DNA from: a bacterium
GTDB taxonomy: Bacteria > UBP14 > UBA6098 > JAFGQG01
NCBI GenBank assembly: GCA_016935765.1
Contig: JAFGQG010000133.1
Span: 1-32,337 of the forward strand
Direction of reading: 5' to 3'
Length of the DNA: 32,337 nucleotides
The notes below the pieces were generated by a model. That model made no database searches. It was not told the DNA's origin and saw only the letters and a program-made list of their open reading frames with translations. The translations under genes were made by a program, and so were the position numbers. This document shows positions 7,500-15,516 of this stretch, one piece after another (within the stretch, counting starts at the first letter, position 1; the number at the start of each line of letters is the position of its first letter).

Positions 7500-8786
7500 A
7501 TGAGAAAAGTAATGGTTGTTTTGTTTCTGTTGTTTCTGGCTTATTCGCTGTGGGGAGAAGAAATTCAATTAACCGATTATGCTTCTAACCATGAATATCC
7601 GCAGTGGTCACCAGACGGGAACTGGATAGTTTATGCCATGGTGGATACAGCGGAAGCATTTAATATCTACAAGGTTTCAGCGGGAGGTGGTGACGAGATC
7701 GCTCTGACTTTTGACAGGTTCGAGAGGTATGAATATATGGCTGGGAACAGGCAACCCCAATGGTCACCAGATGGCAGTTGGATTGCGTATGAGGGGGAGG
7801 AAGGTATGAATGATATATGCACCCAGGTTTATAAAGTCCCCGCGGATGGTGGGGATCAAGTAGCCCTTACTGCTTCCTATGATTACACGCATGAGAAGGT
7901 CCAATGGTCACCTGATGGCAACTGGATATCTTACGAAACTTATAGTGGTGGTTATTGGAGGCTATTTAAAGTACCCTCCGCTGGCGGGGATATTTCTGAA
8001 ATCACAACTCCTTGTTTCCCTTACGGGTCTTTCTCCGGGCAATGGTCTCCCGACGGAGAATGGCTCGTGTATCAAAGAAGTTACAACATCTGGAAGATAA
8101 GATATGACGCAGGGGATGAAATGAACCTTACACCATCTGAAAATTCGAGTGACTTACCCGAATGGTCACCCTGCGGAAACTGGGTTACATATCAAAAAAG
8201 AGATACTACTTCTTATCTTCAGATCTATAAGGTGTCTGCTGAAGGAGGTGAAGAAATCGCTCTTACATTCGAACATGTTGATCATTACTATCCACAGTGG
8301 TCGCCGGATGGTGAGTGGATAGCATATATGAGACATGGCCCGGGAGAATCAAATCAAATCTACAAAGTTTCCCCGGATGAAACAGAGCCTGATGAAATCC
8401 AGGTTACTTTCAGTGGATATGATTGTACGTATCCCCAATGGTCACCCGATGGTTATTGGGTATTGTATATGAGAAGTGACGAGCATGGAAGCTGGCAAGT
8501 ATTTAAAACGGCAGCGGAGTCAGGTATCAAAGAGAATGCCCCAATAAAACCCGCAAATATTTCTATAACCGTTTATCCGAATCCATTCAATGCATCCTGC
8601 CGGATCTCCACGCCCTTAAACGCAAAAGTTGAAATCCTTGATATAAACGGAAAGCGAGTCTCCAACATTGCTGGCGGAGACCAGACCTGGGAACCTTCCA
8701 TTTCAGCCGGAACCGGCGTTTATTTTGTAAGAGCAACGCTTGAAAATGAATATTGTGGGTTGAAAAAGGTCATTTATCTTAAATAA
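7500..8786 (+). CDS. Secreted seven-repeat PD40/TolB-like beta-propeller with T9SS sorting domain
   Basis: 428 residues. A signal peptide covers about residues 1-19. Seven repeats follow with the core x-Q-W-S-P-D-G-x-W-I-x-Y, enough for one complete seven-bladed propeller of the WD40-like PD40 type found in TolB. In the fifth repeat the Asp is replaced by Cys (EWSPCGNWVTY). Residues 356-428 (ITVYPNPFN ... VEILDINGKRV ... GVYFVRATLEN ... KKVIYL) are a type A sorting domain of the T9SS (Por) system, which sends proteins across the outer membrane in Bacteroidota and related phyla. The protein is thus probably exported and surface-attached or released. Its ligand is unknown. It stands alone between a predicted promoter and the next gene, 27 bp downstream. 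Confidence 0.88.
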   Translation: MRKVMVVLFLLFLAYSLWGEEIQLTDYASNHEYPQWSPDGNWIVYAMVDTAEAFNIYKVSAGGGDEIALTFDRFERYEYMAGNRQPQWSPDGSWIAYEGEEGMNDICTQVYKVPADGGDQVALTASYDYTHEKVQWSPDGNWISYETYSGGYWRLFKVPSAGGDISEITTPCFPYGSFSGQWSPDGEWLVYQRSYNIWKIRYDAGDEMNLTPSENSSDLPEWSPCGNWVTYQKRDTTSYLQIYKVSAEGGEEIALTFEHVDHYYPQWSPDGEWIAYMRHGPGESNQIYKVSPDETEPDEIQVTFSGYDCTYPQWSPDGYWVLYMRSDEHGSWQVFKTAAESGIKENAPIKPANISITVYPNPFNASCRISTPLNAKVEILDINGKRVSNIAGGDQTWEPSISAGTGVYFVRATLENEYCGLKKVIYLK

Positions 8787-8813
8787 AAACAATATTGTAA
8801 TGATGGATGAGCA

Positions 8814-9878
8814 ATGAAAGATAAACCGGAAATCCAATATAAAAAAATCGAAGAAACCCTGGTCGCTACAACTCGCTTCAATCCGAAGAGTCGCCAGGAA
8901 ATTATCGCCAAACTGCAAGATTTAAAAAAAGACATTCCGGATGAGTACATCGCTGGTCCTCCGTTCTGTATCATTCAGTTTGTGACCAGCGTTGCTGAAG
9001 GTTACGATGCTGAAGTGGGATTTCCTGTTACTCGAAAAGTTGAAACAGCCAGCCTAAACACAAAGATGCTTCCCCGGATGGGAGTATTATCTCTCGTCTA
9101 TAAGGGACCGCTAAATGAGCTGGGTGGCAGTTATGGAATGCTGTATAAGACTGCCTACGAACATGGCTTGATCTCTGATGAATTCTGCAGGGAAGTTTAT
9201 CTCGAGTTAAATTCAGAAGGCGACGCTGAAATCGAAATACAATTCGTTATTCACGAGTGGGAGAGGCTGTTTGCGGAAAACCTGGAGAGAGTCCTCGGTG
9301 ATGATAAAAAACGGCAGGTAATGGAAGGTATCGACGCACTGACTATTGACTCGTTGGTTGCGTATCGTTTCAATTGGCTGAAAGGGGCTATGGTGAAACT
9401 TGAGAATTCAGGCACCGAGGATGACAAGTATGAAATCCTATCTAAGTGCTCTCATGTCTTCCCCAAAACTCAGATCGAAAAGCTTAGAGTGGTATATGAA
9501 AAAGCCAAAGCCGAAACTAACGATGGGCTGCAGGCTGTTGATGCGGTTATTAAGTATATGAAGGAGGATCCCGGTTGGGGTCAGTACCCTCGTCGTGAAG
9601 GCATGGTGGTTTATTCATACAAGAAACCTCGTGATCCTGAGGGATTTAAGAATGCGAAAAACCGCACAGAAAGATGTAAAGCGTATTGTTTCTGTCCCCT
9701 TATCCGCGAGCACCTGGAGGAAGGAATGCCGGTCGCTTTCTGCTACTGTGGCGCTGGCTGGTATCGCCAGCAGTGGGAGGGCGCGATTGGGAAGCCTGTT
9801 AGAGTCGAGATAGTGAAGTCTATCCTGAAAGGTGACGAAATCTGCGAGTTTGCTATAAAACTTCCCGGTGATTTATAA
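8814..9878 (+). CDS. Fusion of a GyrI-like ligand-binding domain with a cysteine-rich DUF6144-like domain
   Basis: 354 residues, no signal peptide. Residues 1 to about 155 (KIEETLVATTRF ... MGVLSLVYKGPLNELGGSYGMLYKTAYEHGL ... EIEIQFVI) fit a GyrI-like small-molecule-binding domain of the kind found in SOUL/AraC effector-binding proteins. From about 205 on, a second domain carries clustered cysteines: CKAYCFCPL, then FCYCGAGWYRQQWEGAIGKPVRVEIVKSILKGDEICEFAI. This end resembles DUF6144 and L-2-amino-thiazoline-4-carboxylate hydrolase-like proteins, whose ends follow the CYC-x-AG ... GKPVxVE ... GxxxCxFxI pattern. There is no DNA-binding domain, so it is more likely a sensor, carrier or enzyme than a regulator. 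A decayed copy of its last 30 codons lies about 275 bp downstream. Confidence 0.7.
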   Translation: MKDKPEIQYKKIEETLVATTRFNPKSRQEIIAKLQDLKKDIPDEYIAGPPFCIIQFVTSVAEGYDAEVGFPVTRKVETASLNTKMLPRMGVLSLVYKGPLNELGGSYGMLYKTAYEHGLISDEFCREVYLELNSEGDAEIEIQFVIHEWERLFAENLERVLGDDKKRQVMEGIDALTIDSLVAYRFNWLKGAMVKLENSGTEDDKYEILSKCSHVFPKTQIEKLRVVYEKAKAETNDGLQAVDAVIKYMKEDPGWGQYPRREGMVVYSYKKPRDPEGFKNAKNRTERCKAYCFCPLIREHLEEGMPVAFCYCGAGWYRQQWEGAIGKPVRVEIVKSILKGDEICEFAIKLPGDL

Positions 9879-10015
9879 TATCGACTGTTAATAAGGAATA
9901 TACCACGAAAACCCCGTATATCTTTTAATAATACTTGCCATTTGCCTATTCACTTATTAAATTAAATGTTAATAGTACATCAAAATATAAGAATTGAACA
10001 AAATGGTGAGAAAAA

Positions 10016-10180
10016 ATGGACACTTTAGTAAAAAACCTTGATAAAAAATTGAACACCTGGGAACCTGGTATTTCAGAAGTTGTAAGGGAATATTTAAAAG
10101 AAATTATTGAGTTAGCGGACCAAAATGCTCTCGATCTGCTTAAATCAAGACCGGGAAACCGGTTACGGTGGAGATCGTGA
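10016..10180 (+). pseudogene. Small antitoxin-like ORF, 3' end apparently replaced
   Basis: The ATG at 10016 opens 54 codons after a GGTGAG ribosome binding site. The translated start (LNTWEPGISEVVREYLKEII ... ADQNALDLLKSR) resembles short helical proteins of about 70-80 residues that often precede PIN-domain toxins. After LLKSR, where I would expect an acidic C-terminus, the reading frame runs into DNA derived from the 3' end of the 8814-9878 gene family (from 10153, different frame) and stops at 10178. The native C-terminus therefore seems to be lost. Whether the truncated product is made is unknown. Confidence 0.45.
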
Positions 10181-10269
10181 AGTCGCTCCTGAATGGTGAT
10201 GATGAGTGTCAGTTTGCGGTTCAGCTTTCCGATGATTTGCAGAGCGTTCAAACTAAAAACGCATCTTAG
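10153..10269 (+). pseudogene. Remnant of the 3' end of a DUF6144-like gene
   Basis: From 10153 the codons read GKPVTVEIVKSLLNGDDECQ and continue FAVQLSDDL to a TAG at 10267-10269. This corresponds almost residue for residue to the end of the 8814-9878 protein (GKPVRVEIVKSILKGDEICE, then FAIKLPGDL). Nothing of the rest of the gene is present. It is a fragment of a duplicated or related gene joined to the small ORF that starts at 10016. Confidence 0.75.
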
Positions 10270-10380
10270 ATTATTTTTTAAATATAGGGTTTTCTCTTGC
10301 AAAAATCGAAATATTTATTATTTTAAATTATAAGGATAATATTAAGATTTTTTCTTTAAATACTCAAGGAGGAAAACACA

Positions 10381-10596
10381 TTGAAAAAGATTTTTAAAGG
10401 TACAGTGGAAGGGGATTTAGTACGATTTGAAAAGGAAATCGGTTTACCTTCAGGTACACACATACTGGCTATTATCAAAACGATTTACAGTGATAAGCAG
10501 AGGGATATTAAAGATAGGCAACTAAAACTTCTCGAAAATGGCTTTTATCTTGGAAGAAAGCTGTTCAAAGATCGGGATGAATTACATGCCAGATAA
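10381..10596 (+). CDS. VapB/AF2212-like antitoxin
   Basis: 71 residues with a TTG start, supported by AAGGAGG eight bases upstream. The N-terminal part (FKGTVEGDLVRFEKEIGLPSGTHILAII) looks like the small beta-barrel DNA-binding part of AF2212/DUF104-like antitoxins. The C-terminus (ENGFYLGRKLFKDRDELHAR) is the short toxin-binding tail with the R-D-E-L motif typical of partners of PIN toxins. The ATG of the PIN gene lies inside its last codons (11-bp overlap), the usual arrangement. Since the toxin gene is broken, the antitoxin may now be orphaned or act only as a repressor. Confidence 0.7.
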   Translation: MKKIFKGTVEGDLVRFEKEIGLPSGTHILAIIKTIYSDKQRDIKDRQLKLLENGFYLGRKLFKDRDELHAR

Positions 10597-10935
10597 TCTC
10601 ATAGATACCAATATTATTTTATATGCTTACGATAGTTCTGAAGGTAATAAACATGTTATTTCTAAGAACCTCCTTAAGCAAATATGGGGAAAAGGAGGGG
10701 GTATAGTATGCCTTCAAAATTTAATGGAATTCTCTGTTGTGATAACCTCCAAAGTTGAAAACCCAATTGATTTGGATATAGCAAAAACAATTGTGGAAGA
10801 CATCATTAAATCAGATAAATGGAGAGTTATTGATAGGATGTAGATACCTTTATCAGTTTTGATTTTCGTTTTATTCATCCTCTACAAGGATGCTGGGTGC
10901 TGGTGTTATAGGTGCTACAATTATTGAACATCTCC
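10586..10935 (+). pseudogene. vapC: Broken VapC-like PIN-domain toxin
   Basis: Translation from the ATG at 10586 gives IDTNIILYAYD, with the first PIN acidic residue (Asp7), and LMEFSVVI with the second (Glu48). It stops after 85 residues (TAG 10841-10843), whereas PIN toxins are usually about 130. Beyond the stop the end of the domain can still be seen in pieces: a Lys-Asp-Ala triplet ends at 10894, and after an apparent 10-nt duplication (gatgctgg/gtgctgg) the codons at 10908-10931 read I-G-A-T-I-I-E-H, matching the usual F-W-D-A-L-I-x-A-x-x-x-E block. With at least one stop, one frameshift and a probable deletion, it should be inactive. An upstream start at 10538 would only add residues from the antitoxin region. 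Confidence 0.7.
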
Positions 10936-11037
10936 GATGTTTCTGAATGCCATTTCTTTCTTCTTTTTATCTTTGTTTTCTTCTTAAATCTTTAATTTTA
11001 ATCTCCATAACCTTTGTGAAGGAGATCGTTGATCTGT

Positions 11038-11079
11038 AATCAAAACGAAGTTTTGATTTTCAGAGTTTTCTTCGAAAAC
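11038..11079. repeat. Two adjacent perfect hairpins downstream of the SPFH gene
   Basis: aatcaaaac (11038-11046) pairs with gttttgatt (11050-11058) over a GAA loop, and gttttc (11065-11070) pairs with gaaaac (11074-11079) over a TTC loop. They lie 30-70 bp past the end of the minus-strand SPFH gene, so they could stop or protect its transcript, though there is no clean T-tract. Bases 11066-11081 repeat 1109-1124 exactly. Confidence 0.45.
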
Positions 11080-11108
11080 ATCTGCATTCTGAAATCATCT
11101 GTAACTAT

Positions 11109-12077
11109 TTAGGTCTCTTCTCCTTCGACTAACTGGGTCTGCATCTTGGTTTGAATACTGGATTGGCTTCCTGCAGTAGCCGAAGCAGTCATTTTCCCTG
11201 CAAAACTATCCGAGGGATAGATAATGATGGTGGAGCTTTCTTCCTTTGAGATTTCGAGTAATGCCGAAATCTGCCTTAGTTCCATCGCCCCATCCTGGGT
11301 TGCGAGTGTTCGACTGGCTTCCGCGAGAGCAGTAGCCACAACTTTCTCAGCTTCCGCTTCTATTTCCTTTGCCTTTGCGCTGCGCTCCGCCCGGGCGATG
11401 ACAGCTAATTCCTCGACCAAAGCCGGTGGCGCGTTGACATCAGTTATTCGAACCGCTCTCACATTGATTCCGAAATCCATAGCCGCGGTATCTATCTCCT
11501 TTTTCAGACCTGTGGCTATCATATCGGTTTCACTGAGGAGCGGTCGAAGATCGTTTGCGCCAATCGTGCTTTTAAGCGCTTCCATAGATGCCCACTCGGT
11601 GGTTTTCCAGTAATCCATGACCCTTATTGCTGCCTTTTCAGGATCCTCGACCTCAAGTTCTATCGCTGCAGTAACATCCACCGGGACATTATCGCGGGTC
11701 AGTGTCTTGGTAGCTTTCACCTCGTATGTCATGATACGGATATCGATGATACGAGCTACTGAATAGATGAATGGCGGTATAAGGAACAAACCGGGACCTT
11801 TAACTCCTGCAAATTTCCCTAATCGTAGCAGCACCATTCTCTCCCATTCAGGTAGAATGTGAAATATTTTTGCAATGGTATTGACAATCCAGAGCACAAA
11901 TAAGGTCATTACGACCCCGAAAAAAATCTTGCCGCCGCTGACCTGGGGCGCTCCGATCATAAAAGCGCTTCGCAGGAACGGAAAAGCCAGAAGCAGCCAT
12001 AGTGGAATCCCAATAACCAGGCGTACCACATTCCTGATGAAAACCTGTACGGGATTGGTTTTTCTAAACATTTTCAC
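11109..12077 (-). CDS. SPFH/band 7 (stomatin-prohibitin-like, slipin) membrane protein
   Basis: 322 residues. Two hydrophobic segments (about 17-41 and 51-72) precede the SPFH domain (about 76-260), which starts EWERMVLLRLGKFAGVKGPG and contains the typical RTxDIRxxTYEV-like strand (RIIDIRIMTYEVKATKTLTRDNVPVDV). The C-terminal helix is rich in Ala, Glu and Lys (RAERSAKAKEIEAEAEKVVATALAEA), the coiled coil through which these proteins form ring-shaped oligomers in membranes. Bacterial slipins are often paired with a NfeD protease-like partner, which is absent here. It likely organises a membrane microdomain. It stands alone on the minus strand, with divergent secreted-protein genes upstream. 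Confidence 0.88.
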   Translation of the reverse strand: MKMFRKTNPVQVFIRNVVRLVIGIPLWLLLAFPFLRSAFMIGAPQVSGGKIFFGVVMTLFVLWIVNTIAKIFHILPEWERMVLLRLGKFAGVKGPGLFLIPPFIYSVARIIDIRIMTYEVKATKTLTRDNVPVDVTAAIELEVEDPEKAAIRVMDYWKTTEWASMEALKSTIGANDLRPLLSETDMIATGLKKEIDTAAMDFGINVRAVRITDVNAPPALVEELAVIARAERSAKAKEIEAEAEKVVATALAEASRTLATQDGAMELRQISALLEISKEESSTIIIYPSDSFAGKMTASATAGSQSSIQTKMQTQLVEGEET

Positions 12078-12596
12078 TCCTTGGTTTAACTATCTAAATT
12101 GAATAATACTATTTTGGAACCTATTACTTTTTCAGATTACCTATTCACAATCCCACTTTTTTCGAGTTCAGTGTGTTTTGGGGTTGGTTGGATGAATGGA
12201 TGGCTGCTTTTGTTTTTCATTACTCACGACACTTTGAATGGTATCAAACCATCCAGCCATCCACCAGAATTTCTACAGAGCTAAAGTATATACTATTTTT
12301 TCATTTCTCAGTTACCCATTATTGTGATATTTCTAATTTCATGATCCAGCACAATCATGTATAACAGTTTTACATACAAGTATTATCATAATTACTACAT
12401 TTTGTCAAGGTTTTACGCCAATCTTAACCAGTGAGTGTTTATATATTACAATTTTACCCACATGAGCAATTATAGCAACAAAAAAAAAGGAATGAACATT
12501 ACTTTCTTGAAGTTTTGTAATTGACAAGTAGTGTCTTTAACTCTATATTCGATAAGAAATTCTTATAAGAGAAATTGAAAAAAGGAGGAAAACAAG
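12078..12596. other. Long divergent intergenic region
   Basis: About 520 bp between the SPFH gene (minus) and the small secreted protein gene (plus). Open frames here are short, with no ribosome binding site or family resemblance. It contains a 10-bp inverted repeat, TGGATGGCTG (12197-12206) and CAGCCATCCA (12254-12263), with a 47-nt spacer, and a strong promoter at its right end. Confidence 0.5.
12521..12549 (+). promoter_or_regulatory. Strong predicted sigma70-type promoter
   Basis: A consensus TTGACA (12521-12526), an ideal 17-bp spacer and TATATT (12544-12549). It is 48 bp upstream of the ATG at 12597, which has AAAGGAGGAAAAC ahead of it. This is the best promoter match in the window and predicts high expression of the secreted protein gene. 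Confidence 0.65.
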
Positions 12597-13136
12597 ATGA
12601 GAGTATATTCAATCACATTATTAGCGTTATTCATGTTATTCTCTATTGCTAATGCGCAGGATTCTTTAGTACAGGTCTTGAAGCCGGGTGATGTTGAACA
12701 TTTTATTGAAACATACCCTAAATTGGAAGCGGACCTGGAGAGTTTTGGGGTCGAGGTTGACTCCAGGAATGGAGAAATGACCATGCCTGAAGCTATCGAA
12801 GCGCAAAATGACTTCCTCGGGATATTACAAAAGCATGGCTGGGATGAAACTTTCTTTCAGAAAGCCGGAGTAATATTATTAGGTTATAGTATGATAGTGT
12901 ATGACGAAGAGATTGTAAAAGCGGATAGCTCTTTTGATGCATCGTTGAAAGAGATCGAATCAAATCCTAATCTTTCCGATGAAATGAAGGAGCAGTTAAA
13001 AGAGCAATTAAAAACTGCCCAGGGTGTTCTATCCGAGCAGCAAAGCGCTTTCAGACAAAATATTCATCCGGCGGATATCGAATTAGTGAGACCCCATGTG
13101 GAGGAACTAAAAGAAACATTGGAAAATGAAGAATAA
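12597..13136 (+). CDS. Small secreted protein of unknown function
   Basis: 179 residues with a clear signal peptide (MRVYSITLLALFMLFSIANA, cut before QDS). The mature part is acidic and almost entirely helical by composition, including a Glu/Lys-rich stretch (LSDEMKEQLKEQLKTAQGVL) that could be a coiled coil. I recognise no catalytic motif and no named family. It follows the strongest promoter in the window and an excellent ribosome binding site, so it is likely abundant in the periplasm. The next gene, also encoding an exported protein, starts 100 bp later and may be co-transcribed. Confidence 0.75.
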   Translation: MRVYSITLLALFMLFSIANAQDSLVQVLKPGDVEHFIETYPKLEADLESFGVEVDSRNGEMTMPEAIEAQNDFLGILQKHGWDETFFQKAGVILLGYSMIVYDEEIVKADSSFDASLKEIESNPNLSDEMKEQLKEQLKTAQGVLSEQQSAFRQNIHPADIELVRPHVEELKETLENEE

Positions 13137-13236
13137 TTTAAACCGATAGTAAACTCTCTAACACATGCAAGCATCCGGATTCAGTAATTTTTCAAATTAA
13201 ATTAAATCACATGCATGTATTTATAAAGGAGGATTA

Positions 13237-13959
13237 ATGAAAAAGCTAACCCTGATTTTAGTAATGATCATCTTATCTGCAACTTTCCTTCGTGCCGATG
13301 TGTATATCAAGACAACTACTCACACCGACGCATTTGAAATCGCGGGAACGGAGCAGCCGGCAAAAGATAACGTTAATGAGCAATGGATCGGTGAGAACAA
13401 ATTCGCTTCGATCCACGCAAACCAGAAAACCATCATCGATCTGGAAAAGCAAAAGATGTATATCATCTATCCTGAAACCGAGTCCTATGTGGAGGCTGAA
13501 CTGCCGTTGGATATGGCAAAACTTCTTCCGGAACAGGTTGCGCAGATGATGAATATGATGAAGATGACTGCAAAGGTTACCCCTAATGGTGAAAGCAAAC
13601 AGATTGGCGAATGGGCATGCACCGGGTATGATATCGAAATTAGTGGGATGATGATGGAAATGAAGATGACATCCTGGGCAACAACCGATGTACCATTTGA
13701 CTGGCAGCGGTATGCAAGTGAATTTCTACCTGGCATGATGCAGACCTCAGGGCAGATGTTTTTTGAAGAAGATGCCTTCAATGAACTTAAAAAAATCGAG
13801 GGAATCCAGGTTGCCTCTGAGATGACGATGAGTATTATGGGTCAGGATGTAAATACCACTACTAACGTCCAGGAGATTTCGAAGAAGCCAGCGCCCGATG
13901 GCACCTATACTGTTCCTGAAAATTACACTAAGAAAGAAAAATTGACAATCGAACAGTAA
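13237..13959 (+). CDS. DUF4412-like periplasmic protein
   Basis: 240 residues with a signal peptide (about 1-20, cut after LRA). The mature start (DVYIKTTTHTDAFEIAGTEQPAKDNVNEQWIG) and the later pattern (KTIIDLEKQKMYIIYPETESYVEAELP) match the layout of DUF4412 proteins, in which the molecule records or binds something as a beta-rich LolA-like sheet. The middle is unusually rich in Met (QMMNMMKMTAK, SGMMMEMKMTSW), which might mean metal or hydrophobic ligand binding. An AAAGGAGG site precedes the ATG. Function unknown; the family call is moderate. Confidence 0.65.
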   Translation: MKKLTLILVMIILSATFLRADVYIKTTTHTDAFEIAGTEQPAKDNVNEQWIGENKFASIHANQKTIIDLEKQKMYIIYPETESYVEAELPLDMAKLLPEQVAQMMNMMKMTAKVTPNGESKQIGEWACTGYDIEISGMMMEMKMTSWATTDVPFDWQRYASEFLPGMMQTSGQMFFEEDAFNELKKIEGIQVASEMTMSIMGQDVNTTTNVQEISKKPAPDGTYTVPENYTKKEKLTIEQ

Positions 13960-13983
13960 GAACAAAAAATAGGCTGGATAAGC

Positions 13984-14823
13984 ATGTTCGAAGAACTAAA
14001 TCAAATTAACTCCTGTCCGAAGCTATTTGAGTTCTATACCGCAAGTGAACTATGGACGGATGAACATATATCAAAGCAAATGCTGTCGTTCCACCTGAAT
14101 GAACACATAGATGTTGCTTCACGCAAAGTATCTTTTATCGATAGATCGGTTGACTGGATGATTAGGCATTTTAATATTGGAGTGGGAACGAGAATAATTG
14201 ATTTCGGTTGCGGACCTGGACTTTACACAATTAGGTTGGCACGGCATGAGGCGGCAGTAACCGGAATCGACTTTTCTCGAAGATCGATACGATATGCGCA
14301 GGAAGCAGCGCGTAAAGAAAACCTTTCCGTCTCTTATATTTGGCAGAATTACCTGGAGTTTAAAACCAATGAACGTTATAATCTTGTTCTTATGGTCATG
14401 TGTGACTTCTGCGTCCTGAGTCCTTCGCAGAGAAAGATCATGCTGAGGAAATTCCATAACAATCTTCATCCAGGCGGTGCTGTGCTTCTCGATGTGTATT
14501 CATTAGCAGCCTTTGAAAAGCGGGAGAAGACAGCGCTGTGCGAAGCTAATCTTAATAACGGATTCTGGTCGCTTAACGACTACTATGGATTCCAAAATAC
14601 ATTTAAATTTGAAATGGAAAAGGTGGTGCTGGATAAATACACGATTATTGAAGCAGACCGCACTCGGACATTCTATAACTGGCTGCAGTATTTCAATCCG
14701 GAAACTATTGAACGCGAATTTACGGATTGTGGATTTGTTATTAAGGATATCTATGCAGATGTCGCTGGTTCACAATATTATCCCGAGAGTTTGGAATTTG
14801 CAGTTGTCGCGAGAAAGAAATAA
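13984..14823 (+). CDS. Class I SAM-dependent methyltransferase
   Basis: 279 residues, cytosolic. Motif I is IIDFGCGPGLYTIRLA (about residues 68-83), followed by VTGIDFSRRSIRYA, with the acidic residue that binds the SAM ribose. YNLVLMVMCDFCVLSP covers motif IV, and LHPGGAVLLDVYS motif V/VI. About 65 residues precede the fold (SELWTDEHISKQMLSFHLNEHIDVASRK), as in small-molecule methyltransferases of the Methyltransf_25 type. The substrate cannot be inferred. It lies 24 bp after the DUF4412-like gene, so the two probably share a transcript. Confidence 0.82.
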   Translation: MFEELNQINSCPKLFEFYTASELWTDEHISKQMLSFHLNEHIDVASRKVSFIDRSVDWMIRHFNIGVGTRIIDFGCGPGLYTIRLARHEAAVTGIDFSRRSIRYAQEAARKENLSVSYIWQNYLEFKTNERYNLVLMVMCDFCVLSPSQRKIMLRKFHNNLHPGGAVLLDVYSLAAFEKREKTALCEANLNNGFWSLNDYYGFQNTFKFEMEKVVLDKYTIIEADRTRTFYNWLQYFNPETIEREFTDCGFVIKDIYADVAGSQYYPESLEFAVVARKK

Positions 14824-14862
14824 TTAATAAAAACTAAAAACCAGGACCATTATACAATAAAG

Positions 14863-15387
14863 ATGGATATGAAAACAAAAAGCTTACTTACGGTAATTTT
14901 TGCGATTTTTTTTATATCAACAGGCTGCTCAGTATTAGAAACACCAGCTCCACTTGAGGATGGATTGTACTTGAGGTATGATTTTGATGGTTCGCCGATC
15001 AGTGTGAGTTTTAAAAAGCTTGATGGAGACCGGTTCCAGGCAACTATATCACCGGGAGACTTTCAGGAGGTGGTAAATACAAGAATGAAAAAGCCGAACG
15101 GCGCGATTTTTGAGCTGGGAACAATCGGACCAATCTGGATCTCTCCAAGTTCTGTCAAGGTCGGCGGCAATGCCTATGGAAGCCGGGTCAGTGAAGTCAA
15201 GCATTGGGAGAGGTGGGAAATCGGCGTAGTGAAAGCGAGTTTTGGAATGGGAGGAGCAATACGCGGTGAATGGTATTATGAAAGAACTACCGGGTTTCTA
15301 GTTGGGGGCACCAAATCGACTGCCCTGTCTATCGATGGGAGTGTGTCGCATTTCATTCTGATGGATTCCAATTGTGAAGGGTTATAG
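14863..15387 (+). CDS. Lipoprotein of unknown function
   Basis: 174 residues. The N-terminus is a lipoprotein signal with lipobox ISTGC, lipidated Cys22. The rest is beta-rich with alternating charged and hydrophobic residues and recognisable Gly turns (GDRFQATISPGDFQEVV, GGAIRGEWYYERTTGFLVGG). The end (LSIDGSVSHFILMDSNCEGL) looks complete. The ATG at 14869 is an equally possible start and gives an identical signal. I do not recognise the family. It follows the methyltransferase by 39 bp. Confidence 0.7.
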   Translation: MDMKTKSLLTVIFAIFFISTGCSVLETPAPLEDGLYLRYDFDGSPISVSFKKLDGDRFQATISPGDFQEVVNTRMKKPNGAIFELGTIGPIWISPSSVKVGGNAYGSRVSEVKHWERWEIGVVKASFGMGGAIRGEWYYERTTGFLVGGTKSTALSIDGSVSHFILMDSNCEGL

Positions 15388-15516
15388 AATTCATGCTCCG
15401 GGATTCTTCGAATGTTAAAATGCATTTTCATAAAAACATTAAAACAAACTTCAATCAGGTTCATGTTCTAAGTTAATTGCTAAGAATAATGACCATTTAA
15501 ATTTGAGGAGTAAATA

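Noticed and set aside
7590..8460. Regularly spaced similar DNA segments in the propeller gene, considered as a repeat array.
   Set aside because: They are in-frame codons for the W-S-P-D-G blade motif at irregular DNA spacing and variable sequence, not a CRISPR or tandem DNA repeat. No CRISPR array was found anywhere in the window.
9946..10302. 118-codon minus-strand frame across the scar region.
   Set aside because: It runs antisense through the small ORF and the DUF6144-like remnant, both of which have recognisable protein similarity on the plus strand.
10538..10585. Longer start for the PIN toxin at 10538.
   Set aside because: It would add 16 residues read from the antitoxin gene in another frame; PIN domains normally start right before the L-I-D-T-N motif, as from 10586.
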